The translations under genes and the position numbers were made by a program. DNA of 64,000 nt from Trebouxia sp. TZW2008. Lineage: Eukaryota; Chlorophyta; Trebouxiophyceae; Trebouxiales; Trebouxiaceae. Positions 21,674-34,800 of this stretch are shown here, in pieces. The stretch covers positions 1-64,000 of the forward strand of contig BDIU01000273.1 of assembly GCA_002118135.1 (NCBI GenBank), given 5' to 3'. The notes beneath the pieces were generated by a model. It made no database searches. It saw only the letters and a program-made list of their open reading frames with translations, and was not told where the DNA came from. Position 1 is the first letter of the stretch. Each line of letters opens with the position of its first letter.

Positions 21674-22940
21674 GACTCCTGGCTGCTAAGCGTTCCAAGG
21701 CGGCGTTTGAGGGGCAACGGGTTCTCAATGTGCTGTTACCACCTCTTCAAAGAGCAACCAACGCGGAATCGTATGATCATTTGCGAAGTTGCCTTCAGGT
21801 CAGGCTATTTGTCACAAATTCAAAATGCAGGCAAAAATTTACGTGATTGGCCATTGCAGCTCCTGTCCAGCTCCAACGCCCCCAGTTCGCGAAACCTATG
21901 ACCTTGAAAGCCCGACGTGCCCTGTCCGAGCCCATAAGAGCCTTGAATTTGAGCATAGGTACCGCCGCCGCATCAGTCTGGCTTTGTGGACCAGACTCAG
22001 GCAATATGGCAACATACCGTAGTTGGAAAGCAGATTTAGAGACGCTGACTTTGCACGCCCTTCTCTTGCACATAGCTGATCCGACGGCGCACCAGCGAGC
22101 TCGTTAGAATCCCTATGGACCTTGATCAAGAAAGAGCTCGCATTTTGCGACAGCAAGCGAGGCCTATTGAAAAGGCTCGTATGTTCATATCCAGAGCACA
22201 GGAGCTTGAGCTGGATCGCCACCAGTGGCAATGTCTGGTCTGGACACTGCCAGCGGATGTCCTGGACGCTATTTCTCAGATTCGGCGAAAAGGCAAGTCC
22301 TTCAGAAAATTGGTACTGTGTCTGGAAAGCTCTGTCTTGCAGTCTTGTGGCTGCTGCAATTTCATGTGTCACGCAAAAACAAAATCAGCAATGCCTTTTA
22401 TTGATTGATTGATATCTGAGGCCGCGCAAACGCGAGGTAGGTGACAGGTATGCCTCACCCTGTTTCTATAGGCCATACAATGCCTTTGGTACAAGACAAA
22501 GGTGTGTCCATCTACGCTCTGCCTGACAAGTAGACTGCGTTCACTTTTCCTGAAGGCAAATGATCTTGGCGAGATAGGAATTGTGCCACACATACCTAGC
22601 AGTATATGCTGGAACATGTTGTTATTATTATTATTGTTGTTGTTATTATTAAATGATCTTGAAATGCAGGCAAACAGCAAGGCAAAGGAGTGCATGAACA
22701 CTTGCTGCAGTGACTGTGTACCCCTGTGCGGCTAACTTCCTCCAGGATACTGAGAGAACATTAGAAACCACACAGAAACTCAGGTACACTGGTACACTCG
22801 TACTTTTAGCGTTACTACTACCTTCTAGTCATTATAGTAAGTAGGCGTAAATCTCTAGTAAATATCACTTTACAGAAGTAGATGACTAGGAAAAGGACTA
22901 CTTTATGGAGATGCAGTGTGCCGCTGTAGGGTATTAATCA
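21674..22940. other. Intergenic, no supported gene
   Basis: Promoter side of the membrane-protein gene. Short open frames on both strands overlap at 21850-22400 (for example plus-strand MDLDQERARILRQQARPIEK at 22115) but none shows a family, a splice partner or a clear stop context. A (TTATTATTG)-type simple repeat lies at ~22617-22650. Confidence 0.5.
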
Positions 22941-23134
22941 GGCCTCTACAGAGCCTCTGACAATCCGGGGTTTGCCCACACCATGTGTGCAGGTTTGTGG
23001 GGGTTGCGGGGCACTTTGTGTGGGCTACACTAGTGACGTACATTTTGAGGCAAATTTGTGTGGGGTGCTGAAGGCCGTGCGCCGTTTTGGGTGCTTCCCC
23101 CCCAGGGGAAGCGGGGGCCGTAAAGGCCTGGTTT
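22941..23134 (+). mobile_element. Interspersed ~195-bp element, copy b (full)
   Basis: Full-length relative of 16450-16590 and of the inverted copy at 57397-57600. It ends in a C-run/G-run hairpin (CCCCCCCCAGGGGAAGCGGGG) and TAAAGGCCTGGTT. It is non-coding, with no clear terminal inverted repeats or target duplication. A SINE-like or MITE-like origin is open. Confidence 0.8.
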
Positions 23135-24916
23135 CAACATGAACAGACAAGGCCGCAATGTTGCTTCTCAAGCTTGATCAAATAATTGGAACTTAAGCTT
23201 TGACTTTTCAGGAAGCGGATAGGGTTTTGCACACACTCACAGACACCCCTGCTTGCATGGCCATGATATAACAGTGCAAATGCTTAGCGACAGCAAATGG
23301 TCAGTCATCAATGTAATAATCATGTCATCCTGCTAGAATTCTATACATCAAAACAGCGGGGTCTAGGTTTTCTGTCCCAACTTCTGCAGTGCCTGCGTGC
23401 AACTTATGAGATTCAGTGCCACAACATGGAAGCGTCAGCGCCTGACTTGTGCGCACTCTGCGTGCGACCTTTGTAGCCACTGCGTCCAGCTGTCACCAGC
23501 TCTGCATGCAGAAGAGCTTACATTTGATGGGATTTTGTTAGAATCCTAGGGTTATGTACAAGTATGGCGTCGCGAGCGGCGCAAAAACGGGGGATCGGCG
23601 TGGTCACATGGGATGCTCACAGTCCCCGCGCCTCACAGTCCCACAAGTTTCTGTGACTATGCATTGTACGAGCTTTTGTGTTGTGTGTAACAGCTTGTTT
23701 GATGCCTTGACAATCAGCTTTGCAGTGCTGGAAAGTGTGCATGATTTTACAATTGTTTTGTGGTGGAACACACGCGCTGCTTTATTGTATTGCAGCTCAG
23801 TGGCTTTGCCCTGGGGGTTCATCCTTACTCTCAAGTTTGTGCTGAGTACGGCAGATTTACGTGGCCAGACAGAGCTCAGCAGCCGCAGACAGAGCAGCTG
23901 ACGGCGAGTGCTTATGTGCCTTGTGCTTGAGGCCTTGTGGGTCGCGTGCAGTTTGTGAATACCTACGTTCCACTGAAGGCTGCTTGTGGCTTCTGTTTCT
24001 CAGGTAGTCCACCGATCAGCTCAATATGCCAGTCACAGTATATGCCTCCTTTCAGCGCTTGCGGGCGTCAGTAGCAATTTAGCAGCTCAAATGCAGCCAA
24101 TTCAGCTACAGACCAAACCAAACACAAATCACCTTGTGATGAATGTTGACATCTACATGACCCTAGCGTCAACGTTATGTTGCAGACATTGCTACATCAG
24201 GGCAATCTTGTGAGTTGAGTCACACAAGAAGCCTGAAGAAAGTCAAGAATCTGTCAAGGATTGCTGCATCTCTGTAACTCTGCATCTGTCCTGCTGTGCA
24301 CATTGGTGTCCACTCAAATGCGTGGCAAGTAAGTGGCAGACTCCAGGCGTACAGCGTTCCGTTAGGAATTGTCCTGTTGCTTGGTGACTGTTTTCGCAAC
24401 TTGTATGCTACTCTTCTTCTGCCTGTTGCTGTTTCATAGGGACTTGTACTCTCAACGGCAATATCTCGTTGCCACCAGTGGTAGGAACACACAAACCGTA
24501 ACATTTCCCGATACCTGCTTGCGCTCAGCGAATTTGCAACAATCAAGCAGTGCAGCTGTCGCACACCGAAATTGAGACTAGTATAGCAAACATTCCACCA
24601 ATGCCTGGTATGGCCAAGGTGAAAGATCACAGATCACTGCAGTATATGTGTTACATCAATCATGGTGTCACTGAACAAGAATCAGAAATCACTTTTCCTG
24701 ACGTTGCTCCTGTTTCAGCTCAACAGAAAACAACCTGACAATGCGAATAGCACAAGGACATCCACACAGGAGAAACCAGGGAGCAGTACTTGCAATATCT
24801 GAGTCTTAATAAAATCAAAGAATCAGTCAAGCTGAGCAGCAAACATTTGCAACTCAGGCAAGGCAGCACAGCTGTGCAGAAGAACCGTGGCAGTACACAG
24901 AGAGCAACAATTTTGA
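23135..24916. other. Gene-poor stretch and ELIP 3' flank
   Basis: I see no conserved protein motif. Open frames of 60-136 codons on both strands have no family signature. The right end should be the ELIP 3' UTR. Confidence 0.5.
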
Positions 24917-25989
24917 TCACTGAAAGCCATAGAACTGAGGAATGCTCTTGCCACTCAAGGCTTCTGTGAGGATCAAGAATGTGAATCCCATCATAGCGAC
25001 CCGCCCATTCCAGTTCTCTGCTTTTGTGCTCCAGAAGCCATTGGCAAAAGGCTCCTTCCTACAACAAGTGAGATGAAACGTCAACACTGTTTGACACAGG
25101 CGACACTGTTTGACACAGGCGACAGAATAGTTTGCCACCAAAGTAGCGAGCGTACACACTAAAGAAACTGCACATGATGCCCATCACTGCAATGCATGTG
25201 ATCCTGGACGTTGCAGGCATGTTCCAGCTACCTACACACTACAGCGCATCATAGCACGCAGGAGAGTTCTGCGCAACAGCTGGACAGAACAAGTGATAAG
25301 GCATCTACACACCGACAGGCATCTTGGCATCAACCATGACAGCAGTAAGACATCAGTACCTTGTGAACCCCTTGAGGATGGGAATATATGAAGCAATGGC
25401 AATGATGGCAAAGCTGAAGAGGATGGGAGCTGGTGCCTTCAACCACTGCTCTCTAAGGCCAACACCAGTGACAAACTCTGCTGCTAGAGCTGATGTGATA
25501 CCCAGCATGGCTAGACGGCCGTTGATGGTCTCTGGTGCAGGCCCATCAAAAGCCTGAGCCTCTACAACACACAGGATGGTAAACAGTTTGCAGCCAGCAG
25601 CACAAGGGATCGAAAACAGGTTTGACATGCCGGTGCACCGTGCACAGTGAAAGTGCGTACACACCAAGCAAAGTTGGCGGCCGGGTGGCGCCGATATCAG
25701 CACGTCGCTCGGCATTCTCGTTACTGATGTTGCCGGGCACGATGTTCTCGGGCTTTGTCTGGTCGATGGCTGGCGCCTTGACGTCGTCGACTTGCTCAAT
25801 GTTCTGGTTGGTCTTGGGGGGAGGCATCCCAGGTCTGTCCTCAAAACCAGAGCCCTCACCGCCAAAGCGAATGACAGATCGCCTCAAACCCTTTGCAGCT
25901 CGCAAGCTGGGTGCAGATCTGCAGTGTGATCTGAAGGCAGCAGACTGAACACGACCGCTGACAAGGCTGGTTTGTGACATAGCGTACAT
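24917..25989 (-). CDS. ELIP: Early light-induced protein (ELIP), LHC superfamily
   Basis: Three exons close in phase to 222 aa: 25665-25989, 25360-25561 and 24917-25058. ELIPs are three-helix thylakoid proteins that bind chlorophyll and carotenoid and protect the photosystems under high light or stress. The N-terminus (MYAMSQTSLVSGRVQSAAF, then Arg/Ser/Ala-rich) fits a plastid transit peptide. Helix I is PETINGRLAMLGITSALAAE and helix III is AENWNGRVAMMGFTFLILTE; both carry the E..NGR chlorophyll-binding/helix-pairing motif. Helix II is PILFSFAIIAIASYIPILKG. The start could also be the second Met three codons on. Of the intron-bearing genes here this is the only one where I find no exon copy, only an 18-bp repeat in the last intron (~25089-25125). 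Confidence 0.93.
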
Positions 25990-26449
25990 GATTGAAGCAA
26001 AAAAACGAGTCACAAAGATAAGCTGTACTGTAGTCTGTTTCGTGGGGAATGTGCTGCGAAGAATTGCTCCTGACGGTACTCTTCGACTGTGCCCTCGATT
26101 GGGCTGCCGTGGGCCACGTAAAGCTTGTCAAGCGTTTTGCCACGACAGTCTGAAGAAGAGTAACAAGCACGTTCAAAACTCGTGCCAAATCTGAGAGCTG
26201 GTTCATGAGAACATCTGTTTGACAGGCCTTTCAGTTTACAGGAGGTGCAGGCTAACGACCAGTTTGCACAGCTCTGATCCAGTGTATGTTACAGTATGTG
26301 GCTCCCCCTTGGCGGCTGGCAAACAATTCCCAAAGCCGAACGAAAATTGTATGCTTCGTAAGCTAGCTGGCCAAGCACATGAATCCGTAGATTACACCAC
26401 GGCCAGTTGCAGAACATCGACATGCAAGTGGCACTGTGGGGCTTGCGGG

Positions 26450-27760
26450 GACATCCTATGTCATGACGCATTGAGCTGACAGCAAACGCATGAGGCAACT
26501 CAGCGCTGTCAGTTGCAAACTGGGCACAGCACAACAGAAGCGAGTGGCTAGCACTCTCAAGGACATATCAATAATGCCTTGTGCTGCTGATGTTTGCCAC
26601 CTCGCTGCAAGCTTGCCACAGGGCAGCAATGACATGCTGCTGCCCAAAGATGGTAAATAGCAACTGACAGGTAAATTGTTGCGCAACGGCAGCAAGGCAC
26701 TATATCTTTCAGCCTTTCAGTCTCAGCCTCTCAGTGGAAAAAAACACATGGCTGAATCTGTAATCAGCAATGGAAACACCAGGCTGTGTCAAACACCAGG
26801 CTGTGTTTAACTGTGCATGCGCCCAGCTAAAATTTTTGTAGCTGTGTGCATGCGCAGTGTTCAAGGCAGAAGTGCTGCACACCGCGCGGACACCACAAGC
26901 TGATTTGAGACAGACTGATGCTTCTGGGGCTGACGCAGGCAAGCACTGCTGAGCTCAGGAATAGGCCGGCTTCACAGATGCCTTGGCCTGAGACAGTCTC
27001 CTGCTGTTGATGCAGCTGATCAATGAGCAACAGGCTGACATCGCAGTCAAGTTGATGTGAGATGTTTTAACGGTTGCATCTAGCGCTGATGACAATGCTG
27101 AACAACAGGCTGAAATCACAGATAAGTCAATATTGATAAGGTGGTGCTTCTGATGATCCTGGGTTTGTAGCAATTGAATGCTGATGATTGTAGTGACAGC
27201 ACCTGCCACATTACCGGTCAGCACAGTGGCAAACGCTTTCAAGCAGACGTCGACAATGTTGCTTGCTGCTGACGGCTGCCAGTGGGCTGAATGCTTGCCA
27301 TCAGGCAGCAAATGTATGCTGCTGCCTAAGATGAGCAATGGCAAGCAATCAACAGACAAAAGAATTGAACGAGTTGCCGGGCACTATATTGTTTGACCTC
27401 TGAGATACAGCCTCTTGGCTTAAAGGAAAGGTTTGAACCTGTGTCTCAACATTGCTGCATTGAACAGCAGCCTATGGCTAGGTCTGTTTCCAGCACACTA
27501 TGACTGCATTGATCGACAGGCTGAGATTGTAAATAAGCTGCTGCCCTGGACAGCAATCTGTCGTTGCAGATCTTACTCAATTGAGACAGGACTTTGGTGA
27601 TAATATCAAGCAGCCCACTGCCAATGACTGCAATCAGAAGCCTTGCCACAGCACAAGATAGGCAGCAAGTGCTATGTGAAGAGACATCAACAGATGATTG
27701 CTTTCCAGCAGATGGGACATCTCAGTATGACACTGAGGTCAGACTCAACAGTACATGATA
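26450..27760 (-). repeat. Outer flank of the left arm of the inverted duplication; internally repeated
   Basis: Units recur with themes KLAARWQTSAAQGIIDMSLR (near 26610), KHSAHWQPSAASNIVDVCLK then AFATVLTGNVAGAVTTIISI (near 27290) and GLLDIITKVLSQLSKICNDR (near 27600). They match, inverted, the right arm near 43880-44040 (VFATFLSGDVTGAVTANITI, FVDVCLIGVVTVLS). The open pieces suggest ancient repeated exons of a gene, but no complete model is possible. Confidence 0.6.
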
Positions 27761-27859
27761 TTGGCAATGTACCAGTCTTGGTACATAGCCCATAGGCATT
27801 GAGCACTGCTGCACTGAACATCAAGCTGACACCGTAGAGAGACTGATGACCAGCTGAGG

Positions 27860-28250
27860 CTCATCACAAGCAGCAACTCAACACAATGCAGCACGACACG
27901 AACATAACACAACACAACACAACCCAGCACAGCATGACACAATCCAACTGAACAAAACACAACACCATCCAACACAACATGATATAACACCACATCACAC
28001 AACAGCAGACCCCAACCCAACACATCATCACACAATGTATAACACGCATGTGACAGCAATCCATGTCGATGACATGTGTTGCTGTCACACATGCATAAGC
28101 AGTTGGCTGCAAGCCTGAGCGCTGCTGAAATACACCCCTGTAACAACCTCAAGCCTTTGCAGGTCCAGATCAAGGACTGCTGGTAGCCAAGTTGGGCCAT
28201 CACCAGTACTTGACAAAGTCCTGCCGCTTGATAGCAGACAGTTATTACAC
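27860..28250 (-). repeat. Left-arm mirror of 42745-43120
   Basis: 28141-28245 reversed matches 42745-42870 (shared TCAAGCGGCAGG, GCTTGAGGTTGTTAC). The adjacent ACAAC-rich low-complexity tract at ~27890-28030 lies where the right arm has a CTTGT-rich tract. This shows that the inverted duplication extends past the 3' ends of the paralogous genes. Confidence 0.75.
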
Positions 28251-28848
28251 AGGTGTTATCCAGCAGCGCAAAAAGTCAAGCAAACATGAAATGGGTCTGA
28301 GCAAGACAGGACCACATATGCTACCCTAGCAAACATGGATTGGGTCTGAGCAAGACAGGACCACATACGCTGACCTAGACTGCTGGGAGACTGACCTAAG
28401 GAAACATCCTGGGGATTGGTGAAGCCAAAGAGCCTGGTGAAAAAGTAAAACCTAAAACGCTGAAATTGTTTGTTCTCTGCTCCTCTGCATCAGGCGCTGC
28501 TCCTACATCTAGTCCTGCAGTGCATATCAGATTCTTGATACTTGCAAGGCATTGGCAGCATCAAAAGGTGTTTCATGCCTGCACAGGCAGGTTGCGTGAG
28601 CCAGAAGACTGCGAACCAACCAGAAAATGATTTGCCTTACAGCCACAAGCAGCAGTGTTGCTTGCCTGTACAGCAGCAAAGACAAAGCAAGCTGAAAGAC
28701 GTCTTCTGGCGCTCCGAACACAGCTGGTGTTTCTTTCGCATACGCACATCAACTGTGCAACGTGAACATGGGCATGAGCAGCATGCTGTGCACTGTCATT
28801 GTGTGTTACTCACCAATTAAATGCACTCATCAGTCCCTGAGGCTGGAA

Positions 28849-31800
28849 TCACTCAAGGCCACCCTGCCCTTCTCCAGCTTCCTCATCAGCTGCAGCTGAT
28901 TCGTCACCACCACCAGTGGGGTGCTGGCTATCAACCTGCAAAGTCAGGTCATACCATCAGCATACTGAATTTATTGTAACTTTCTGCATGGCTTATCTTC
29001 AGCAAACTGCAGTACTTGGGTTGTACTGCTCGGCATATCATCAGCAACCTGAAGTACTGCATATCATAACGTCAGCACACTGAATTCATTGTACCTTTCT
29101 GCATGGAGCACATTGCAGCAAGCCCAAACATATGTTACAATGACCAAGCGCCTGATGTTTTGCTTGACGCCGGCCTCAAAGCCAATGATTGGAGCATTGC
29201 ATGCAGCTATTGATCTCCTTAGCCCAGCACAAGACGGGCCCCTGGCAGCATGCACCAAATCTATGCAATTAATTGAGCAGTTGGATGACAAGGCTGGCTG
29301 TATTTGACAAGCTCTGCAACTGACGAGGCCACTGTGACTTTGGCAACGCATAGTGGCCGGCTGCAGAATGACTTGACTGATTTGACGAGAACAAAGGTGA
29401 CATAAGAGCTGTTGAAGACAGCACTCAGCCTGGACAGTCATCTTTTGGTGAAGACACTCGATACAAGGATGTCTTTGTTGTAAGATCATCCTCAATGGAT
29501 TTCACACGCAGCTGAGAAACAGTTGCTGCGCCTGACTGCAATGGTTTCTCTGAACAAGGACAAAGATTGACACACAGACGGTTTTCTTGTTAAGAAGTGC
29601 ATTCGGACTGAGGAGAAATCGACTGACCTGAGTAGCTGGAGCCGCAAAGCGTCTTTTGGGAGCATCGCTCCTCTCTGGCCTGCCGCTGCCGCTGGCCTCA
29701 TCACCTGAGCTGTCACTCCTGGCGTTGCCGGCCTGCGCTGTGTGCTGGCTTTGCGCCTGGAACCTCTGCATGCAAGGCACAGAACAATGTAAGTGTTCCC
29801 CAGCAATGATGCTGAATGCACAGTGTCATGCATGAGCATGTGTGGCATGTTGCTTTGCTTTGTGTTTCGAGCTGACAGGCAAGACACTTAGATGTTGTTC
29901 AGGTCAGCTGTCAGCTCATGCAACACAAATGAATTGCGTTATGATGCTAGGACTGCACTTGCACATGCTAGACAGAGCAGACACGGTCACAAACTGGCAG
30001 CGCATTGCATGGGGACTTGGTGGTCGACATAACTGGATGGACAGGTATGCAGCTTCCTTATCTCTTGATATAAACACTTGGTACGAGGACATCCTCATGG
30101 CAAGGACACTGCAATGTGGGTCCAGTCACTGTTTCTGACGGCAACGGTGCTTACAAGCGAGGACAATTGGTGCAATGATGTTGTTCTTAGTGATACATGC
30201 CATCATGACATCAAGAAAAAGCTGACCAGAACAAAACAGAAGATTGGAACTGTGCAGCAGCAACCCTTTTTGCCACCTGCTCTGGGTTTTGCCTGACTGA
30301 ATCTTGGGGGACCCTAGAAGTATTCAGTCAGACAAAACCCTGAGCAGGTGATGGTCAGTGCTCATTTTGGCACGTCTTTTGCATGCTGCACGGTTGTTGA
30401 CAGGTTTGCTGACTGTTGTTGTACTCAAGAAGGCAGCTGTGACGGGGCAACATAAAAAGAGTGGTTGCCTCCATGTTGGTATGACAGCATATAGGGCAAA
30501 ACAAGGACCTAAGGCTTCCATGTAGAGAGAGGAGATTCACAACCCCTTGAAACATTTCCATGCCGATCTGAACATAAGGCGCTGTTTGCCATGAAAGGCA
30601 CACTAGGGCAGAAACTCAAAAGTGTTCACAGCAGCATCAGCGGCTGATTTTGATACAGATGCTTTGGTGGTTTGGGTTTCAAGTGAAACGCTTACCTGAA
30701 AAGGTGCAGGAGGTGCGCGCCTCTTAGGAGCATCATGCCGCTCTGACCTAGCTTCCTGTCCCTCTGAGCTGTCTCCCTTGGCAGCTGCGTCTGGCTGTGA
30801 TTGCTGGCATGAAGCTTGATTATTCTGCAAAAACATAAATAAATCATCAAATTGATTTTTGGGCAAAAGATTTCGAGGATATGTAATTGCCTGATTCAGC
30901 AAAAATTTTCAAATATACACAGCTTTCACAATTATGGTGATTGTCACTTTGGTCTGTTTTCCCCCAAGTTAGGATTCACTTCGGTCACCAAGCATATAAT
31001 GATCACAGTGTTTGTCACCAATGGTGCTGACTGCACACCAGTTGCTACAAATGCAGAAAACCTTACCTGCTTACCTATTAGCTCAGAGGCAGCATGCTTC
31101 AGGACTGCTCACAGTGGCTTAAGGGGTTTCGACACGTGAAGGCAACGTAAAGGCAACATGAGCTTGCTGGAGTATACAGATGAGGGTATACAGCAGAGCA
31201 TTGCAAGAAGCCTCAAGGTGAGGTCAACATGGTCAAACGAACAAGTACGCACCCCCAGTAGTTCTTGACATAGGCACTGTCAATATCCTCATCTGTTATT
31301 TTATTTTGCTAAAGTTGCAATGGGAACCAGTCAGTGTATTGTGACTGCAGAGGCCATTCTGAGCAGGATCAGCTCGGTGTACACTACCTCTAAAATCACT
31401 AAACAGGGCAGGAACAGATGAGAAGTGACCTGGGCAGCTGCAGCCCTCCTTGCCTCCCTAGCAGCGCTCCACTTCAGTTTCAGCTTGCGTGGGGATCCTG
31501 TGCTCTGGGACCCTGCCCCTGCTGCTGTGGACCCTGCAGCATGCATGGTCAGTTTTTATACGTGTAAGACGAGAAAAGTGTCTGCGATAAAATTCATCAT
31601 GATCATGCTACTGTAGTTTCCCTTGCAGACGGGAGCGCATTACATTTGCAACCCTGCTGCACATTCAGCTCTTACATTCTCTGACCATGCTGCCCAGCTT
31701 GCAGGATGGACAAGACAACCAACAGCCGTATACAACATCTCAATTGCGCCTGAGAGGAGCATGCACTCACTGCAGCTTGCACGAGGGACAACACAGAACC

Positions 31801-34800
31801 AAGTCGCACAACACACACGACCAGGCATGTGGACTGCTTGCGGCATGGACAAGACACATAACATTTACATGCCAGTTACATGCAACACCTCACCAGGCAT
31901 GACAGCGCGGCCAGGGTTGACCATCAGGGGCTGGGCAGTCACAGGACCACCACTGGCCTCAGTACTGTTTGAGTTCCTCTTCTTGCCTGCATTGTCGCTG
32001 GCTTCCATGCCTGATGACTTCACATGCCCCTGCAGCAGTACACAGCACATTTGACCCATGATGGAAAGACCCAGACTGTGGATCAGGCAAGAGTCAGATC
32101 ACAATCCTCCAAGCTGTGCTGTTGCCAGACATGACTATTTGATGTAATTTGGGTGAAACAGCGGATGTTGATGAATGATTGTAGGATGTGTATGCCGATG
32201 GAGCAGCTTGCCAGCAGGTAGCAAGCCCCACGTACATCTTGCTGGTCCGGGCTACCTTGTAGCAAAACTGGCAGCATAAACAGCGCACAACACAACAAAG
32301 CCACAGACTTTGATCAAGACAGCCTGTCAGCTGGCAGCAAATAGTTTACTGTCAAGCAAAGCAATGCTTCAGTGTCCCACAATACGATAATTTGCTGTCA
32401 AACACACACAAGAGCTGAGAATCAGTCTACCCGCTCACTCATGCCAGACTCCTCACTAGCAACTCCTCCAGCAGACCCAGATGCGGCAGCCTTGGAAGCT
32501 GTGTCACTTGCAGACGCACTGACGCCTGACTGCCCAGTGGCTGCATGACTAATGAGGCTGGCTGGGGCACTGGCAGGGGCTGTTGCATCAGTGACAGGCA
32601 TGGCGGTGGAGGCAGTATCTGGGGCATTTGCAGTGGAACTGGTGGTCGGGGGCCGGGGCCCCTCAGGGGAAGGGGGGGTTGTGGTTGCCTGGTCAGGAGC
32701 TCCACTTGTGGGCTGACTAGCTGCTGCATCACCTTGGTCTGCATACAGATGACGGTGTCAGTGGGTTTTTTGGAAAACAAAATGGACACAATGTTTTCTG
32801 TGACCACTCAATCATAGCAAATCCACTTGTTAGCTTTGCACGCAGCCTGACCAGCCTCTACAGCGACTTGATCTGCCTGCAGATGACCAAGTCACTGTTT
32901 GTGCTGGAGTGAGCCCCAATCACACAATGATGAGATCATTGGCAACAATGCAGGATGAAGTTATTAGCTAGATTTTGAGATTGAGGCAGGCGTGCCTTTG
33001 AAGGGCTGACTGCTCACAAAGCATATAGCAATGATCAGCACATAATGTCGTGCTAAAGTGTCCTGCCAACAGCGCATCGTCTGCATCTGGCAAGAGAATT
33101 GCAGCAACCTTGTCTTGCCAACTTTAGGTGACATGCTGGTACTTGTTGACCTCTGCACACAACTGTTTCTGCTGAGCAGGTCTATCTAGTCCTATAGCAA
33201 TTTGAACATGCATACATCAAAATTGATGCTCAGTGTATTGACATAATTCAGCTGGGATGATGTTGGGGCAGCGGTACAGCAGACGGCGCTTTCTCAACTC
33301 AGCTACATCCCAAGATGAGCAAGTTCTTGACAATGGTGCAAGGGTGCTGCAACTGCAATACCGGTCCTGCAGGTGCGTAAAGCATCACACCAAGACAAGT
33401 TTTATCTGCAGCATTCCAAAAGCACAACAAGACGAGAAGATGTAACTGTGTGGACCACACGCCTGCGCAAGCTTGGCGTTCATGTCAGGTTGTAAGATGA
33501 AAGAGGTGGCAGGGATATTTAAAGGCTTAGTACCTGGTGATTCAGGCTGATATTGCTTGTAGTAGGCACGCTGGTCTTCAAACCACACCAGCGTCATGTC
33601 GGGCGTGCTCGCCCGGCTGCTGACTTTTGACTCACCTACATTGCAGAAATGAAAGTCTCACACAGACAGCTTGGCAAGAGCGACAAATGGTGAGCGTACA
33701 CAGAGTAAAACGTGTTGACATATGCCACCAGCAATGTCAGAAAGTCATGTGGGTGTGATGCATACATAAAGCTTCTTGTGCCTTTACTTAAGCCTCAAAC
33801 CAGAGAAAGGTGCATTGCTAGCAAAGTGAGATCAAGACTGGCATTGCTTGCAGACAGCAAGTAGACAAGCAACTGAAGTTACAGCAGCAACAACATCCAT
33901 TGGGTGTGATGATGCTGATGGCAATATGCATCAGCATCATTATTACAGGTGCATGTTGTAGGGCTGACACTGCCATTGCTTGCATACAGCAAGCAGGTCA
34001 GTGATTGATGTTGCAGCAACAATGATACTCACCTGGTAAGCAGTTGCCGATGGCCAAACAGAGCCGACACTGTTGTTGCTTGCAGACACCAAGCAGGCAA
34101 GCAATTGCAGTCACAGCAGCAGCAATATGCACATGGTTGGATGGCGCTGTTGTCAAAATAGAGCTGACACTGTCATGGCTTGACATCAAGCATATGGGTT
34201 GACCTTGGATCAGCACTGATAGCTACCTTGTTTAAAGGTGCTGATGGCAGAATAGAATTGACGTTCTCATCGCAGACATCAAGCAGGCGAGCTATCCAAG
34301 GTACAGCAGCAGCAACACCTATATGGTCTGATAGTGCCGGCGACAAATACCAGCTAGCATTGCCATTGCTCGCAGACAGTAAGCAGATGGGTGATTAATG
34401 TTAGGGCAGCACCGAAACCCACCTGGGGTAACGGTGCTGATGGGGTCTTGGATGTTGGACACACCTGTGGCTGACTTGGGCAGCATGCTGCTCTCCGCCT
34501 AGGCAGCAGCAAATTTGTGAATGACCAAAGCTGTTTGGAGTGTATGATATTTAAGATGCTTGCAACTTGCAACAGTCCTGAATGAGCAATTTTTGGTATT
34601 AAGACAGCAAGAACTCAAGCAAGTGGCAGCGTTGCACAGGCCCGCTAGAAAGCAGTGTAGCAAACCTACAGCATCCAGGCAGCAAACCGACAAGTGTTTG
34701 ATGTGGTTTGGCACAACAGGAGGCTTGCCATAACCAGCAGCAATGGCGAGGCAAACAACAAAGGCAGCATGATCTCTATATAGGGCACCATCAAAGATTG

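Noticed and set aside
21896..22372. 158-codon minus-strand open frame and overlapping plus-strand frames upstream of the membrane-protein gene
   Set aside because: Several frames overlap on both strands, none with a recognisable protein pattern.
22369..22701. Possible retrotransposon 3' end with a TAA/TTG tail
   Set aside because: Only the simple-repeat tail suggests it; no reverse-transcriptase or endonuclease motif could be read.
23554..23901. 115-codon plus-strand open frame in the gene-poor stretch
   Set aside because: No conserved motif; neighbours give no support.
24220..24630. 136-codon minus-strand open frame near the ELIP 3' flank
   Set aside because: Trp/Cys/His-rich random-looking composition and no splice partner or motif.
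27864..28112. Cys/Val/Leu-rich 82-codon frame resembling membrane helices
   Set aside because: It translates the ACAAC-rich low-complexity tract.
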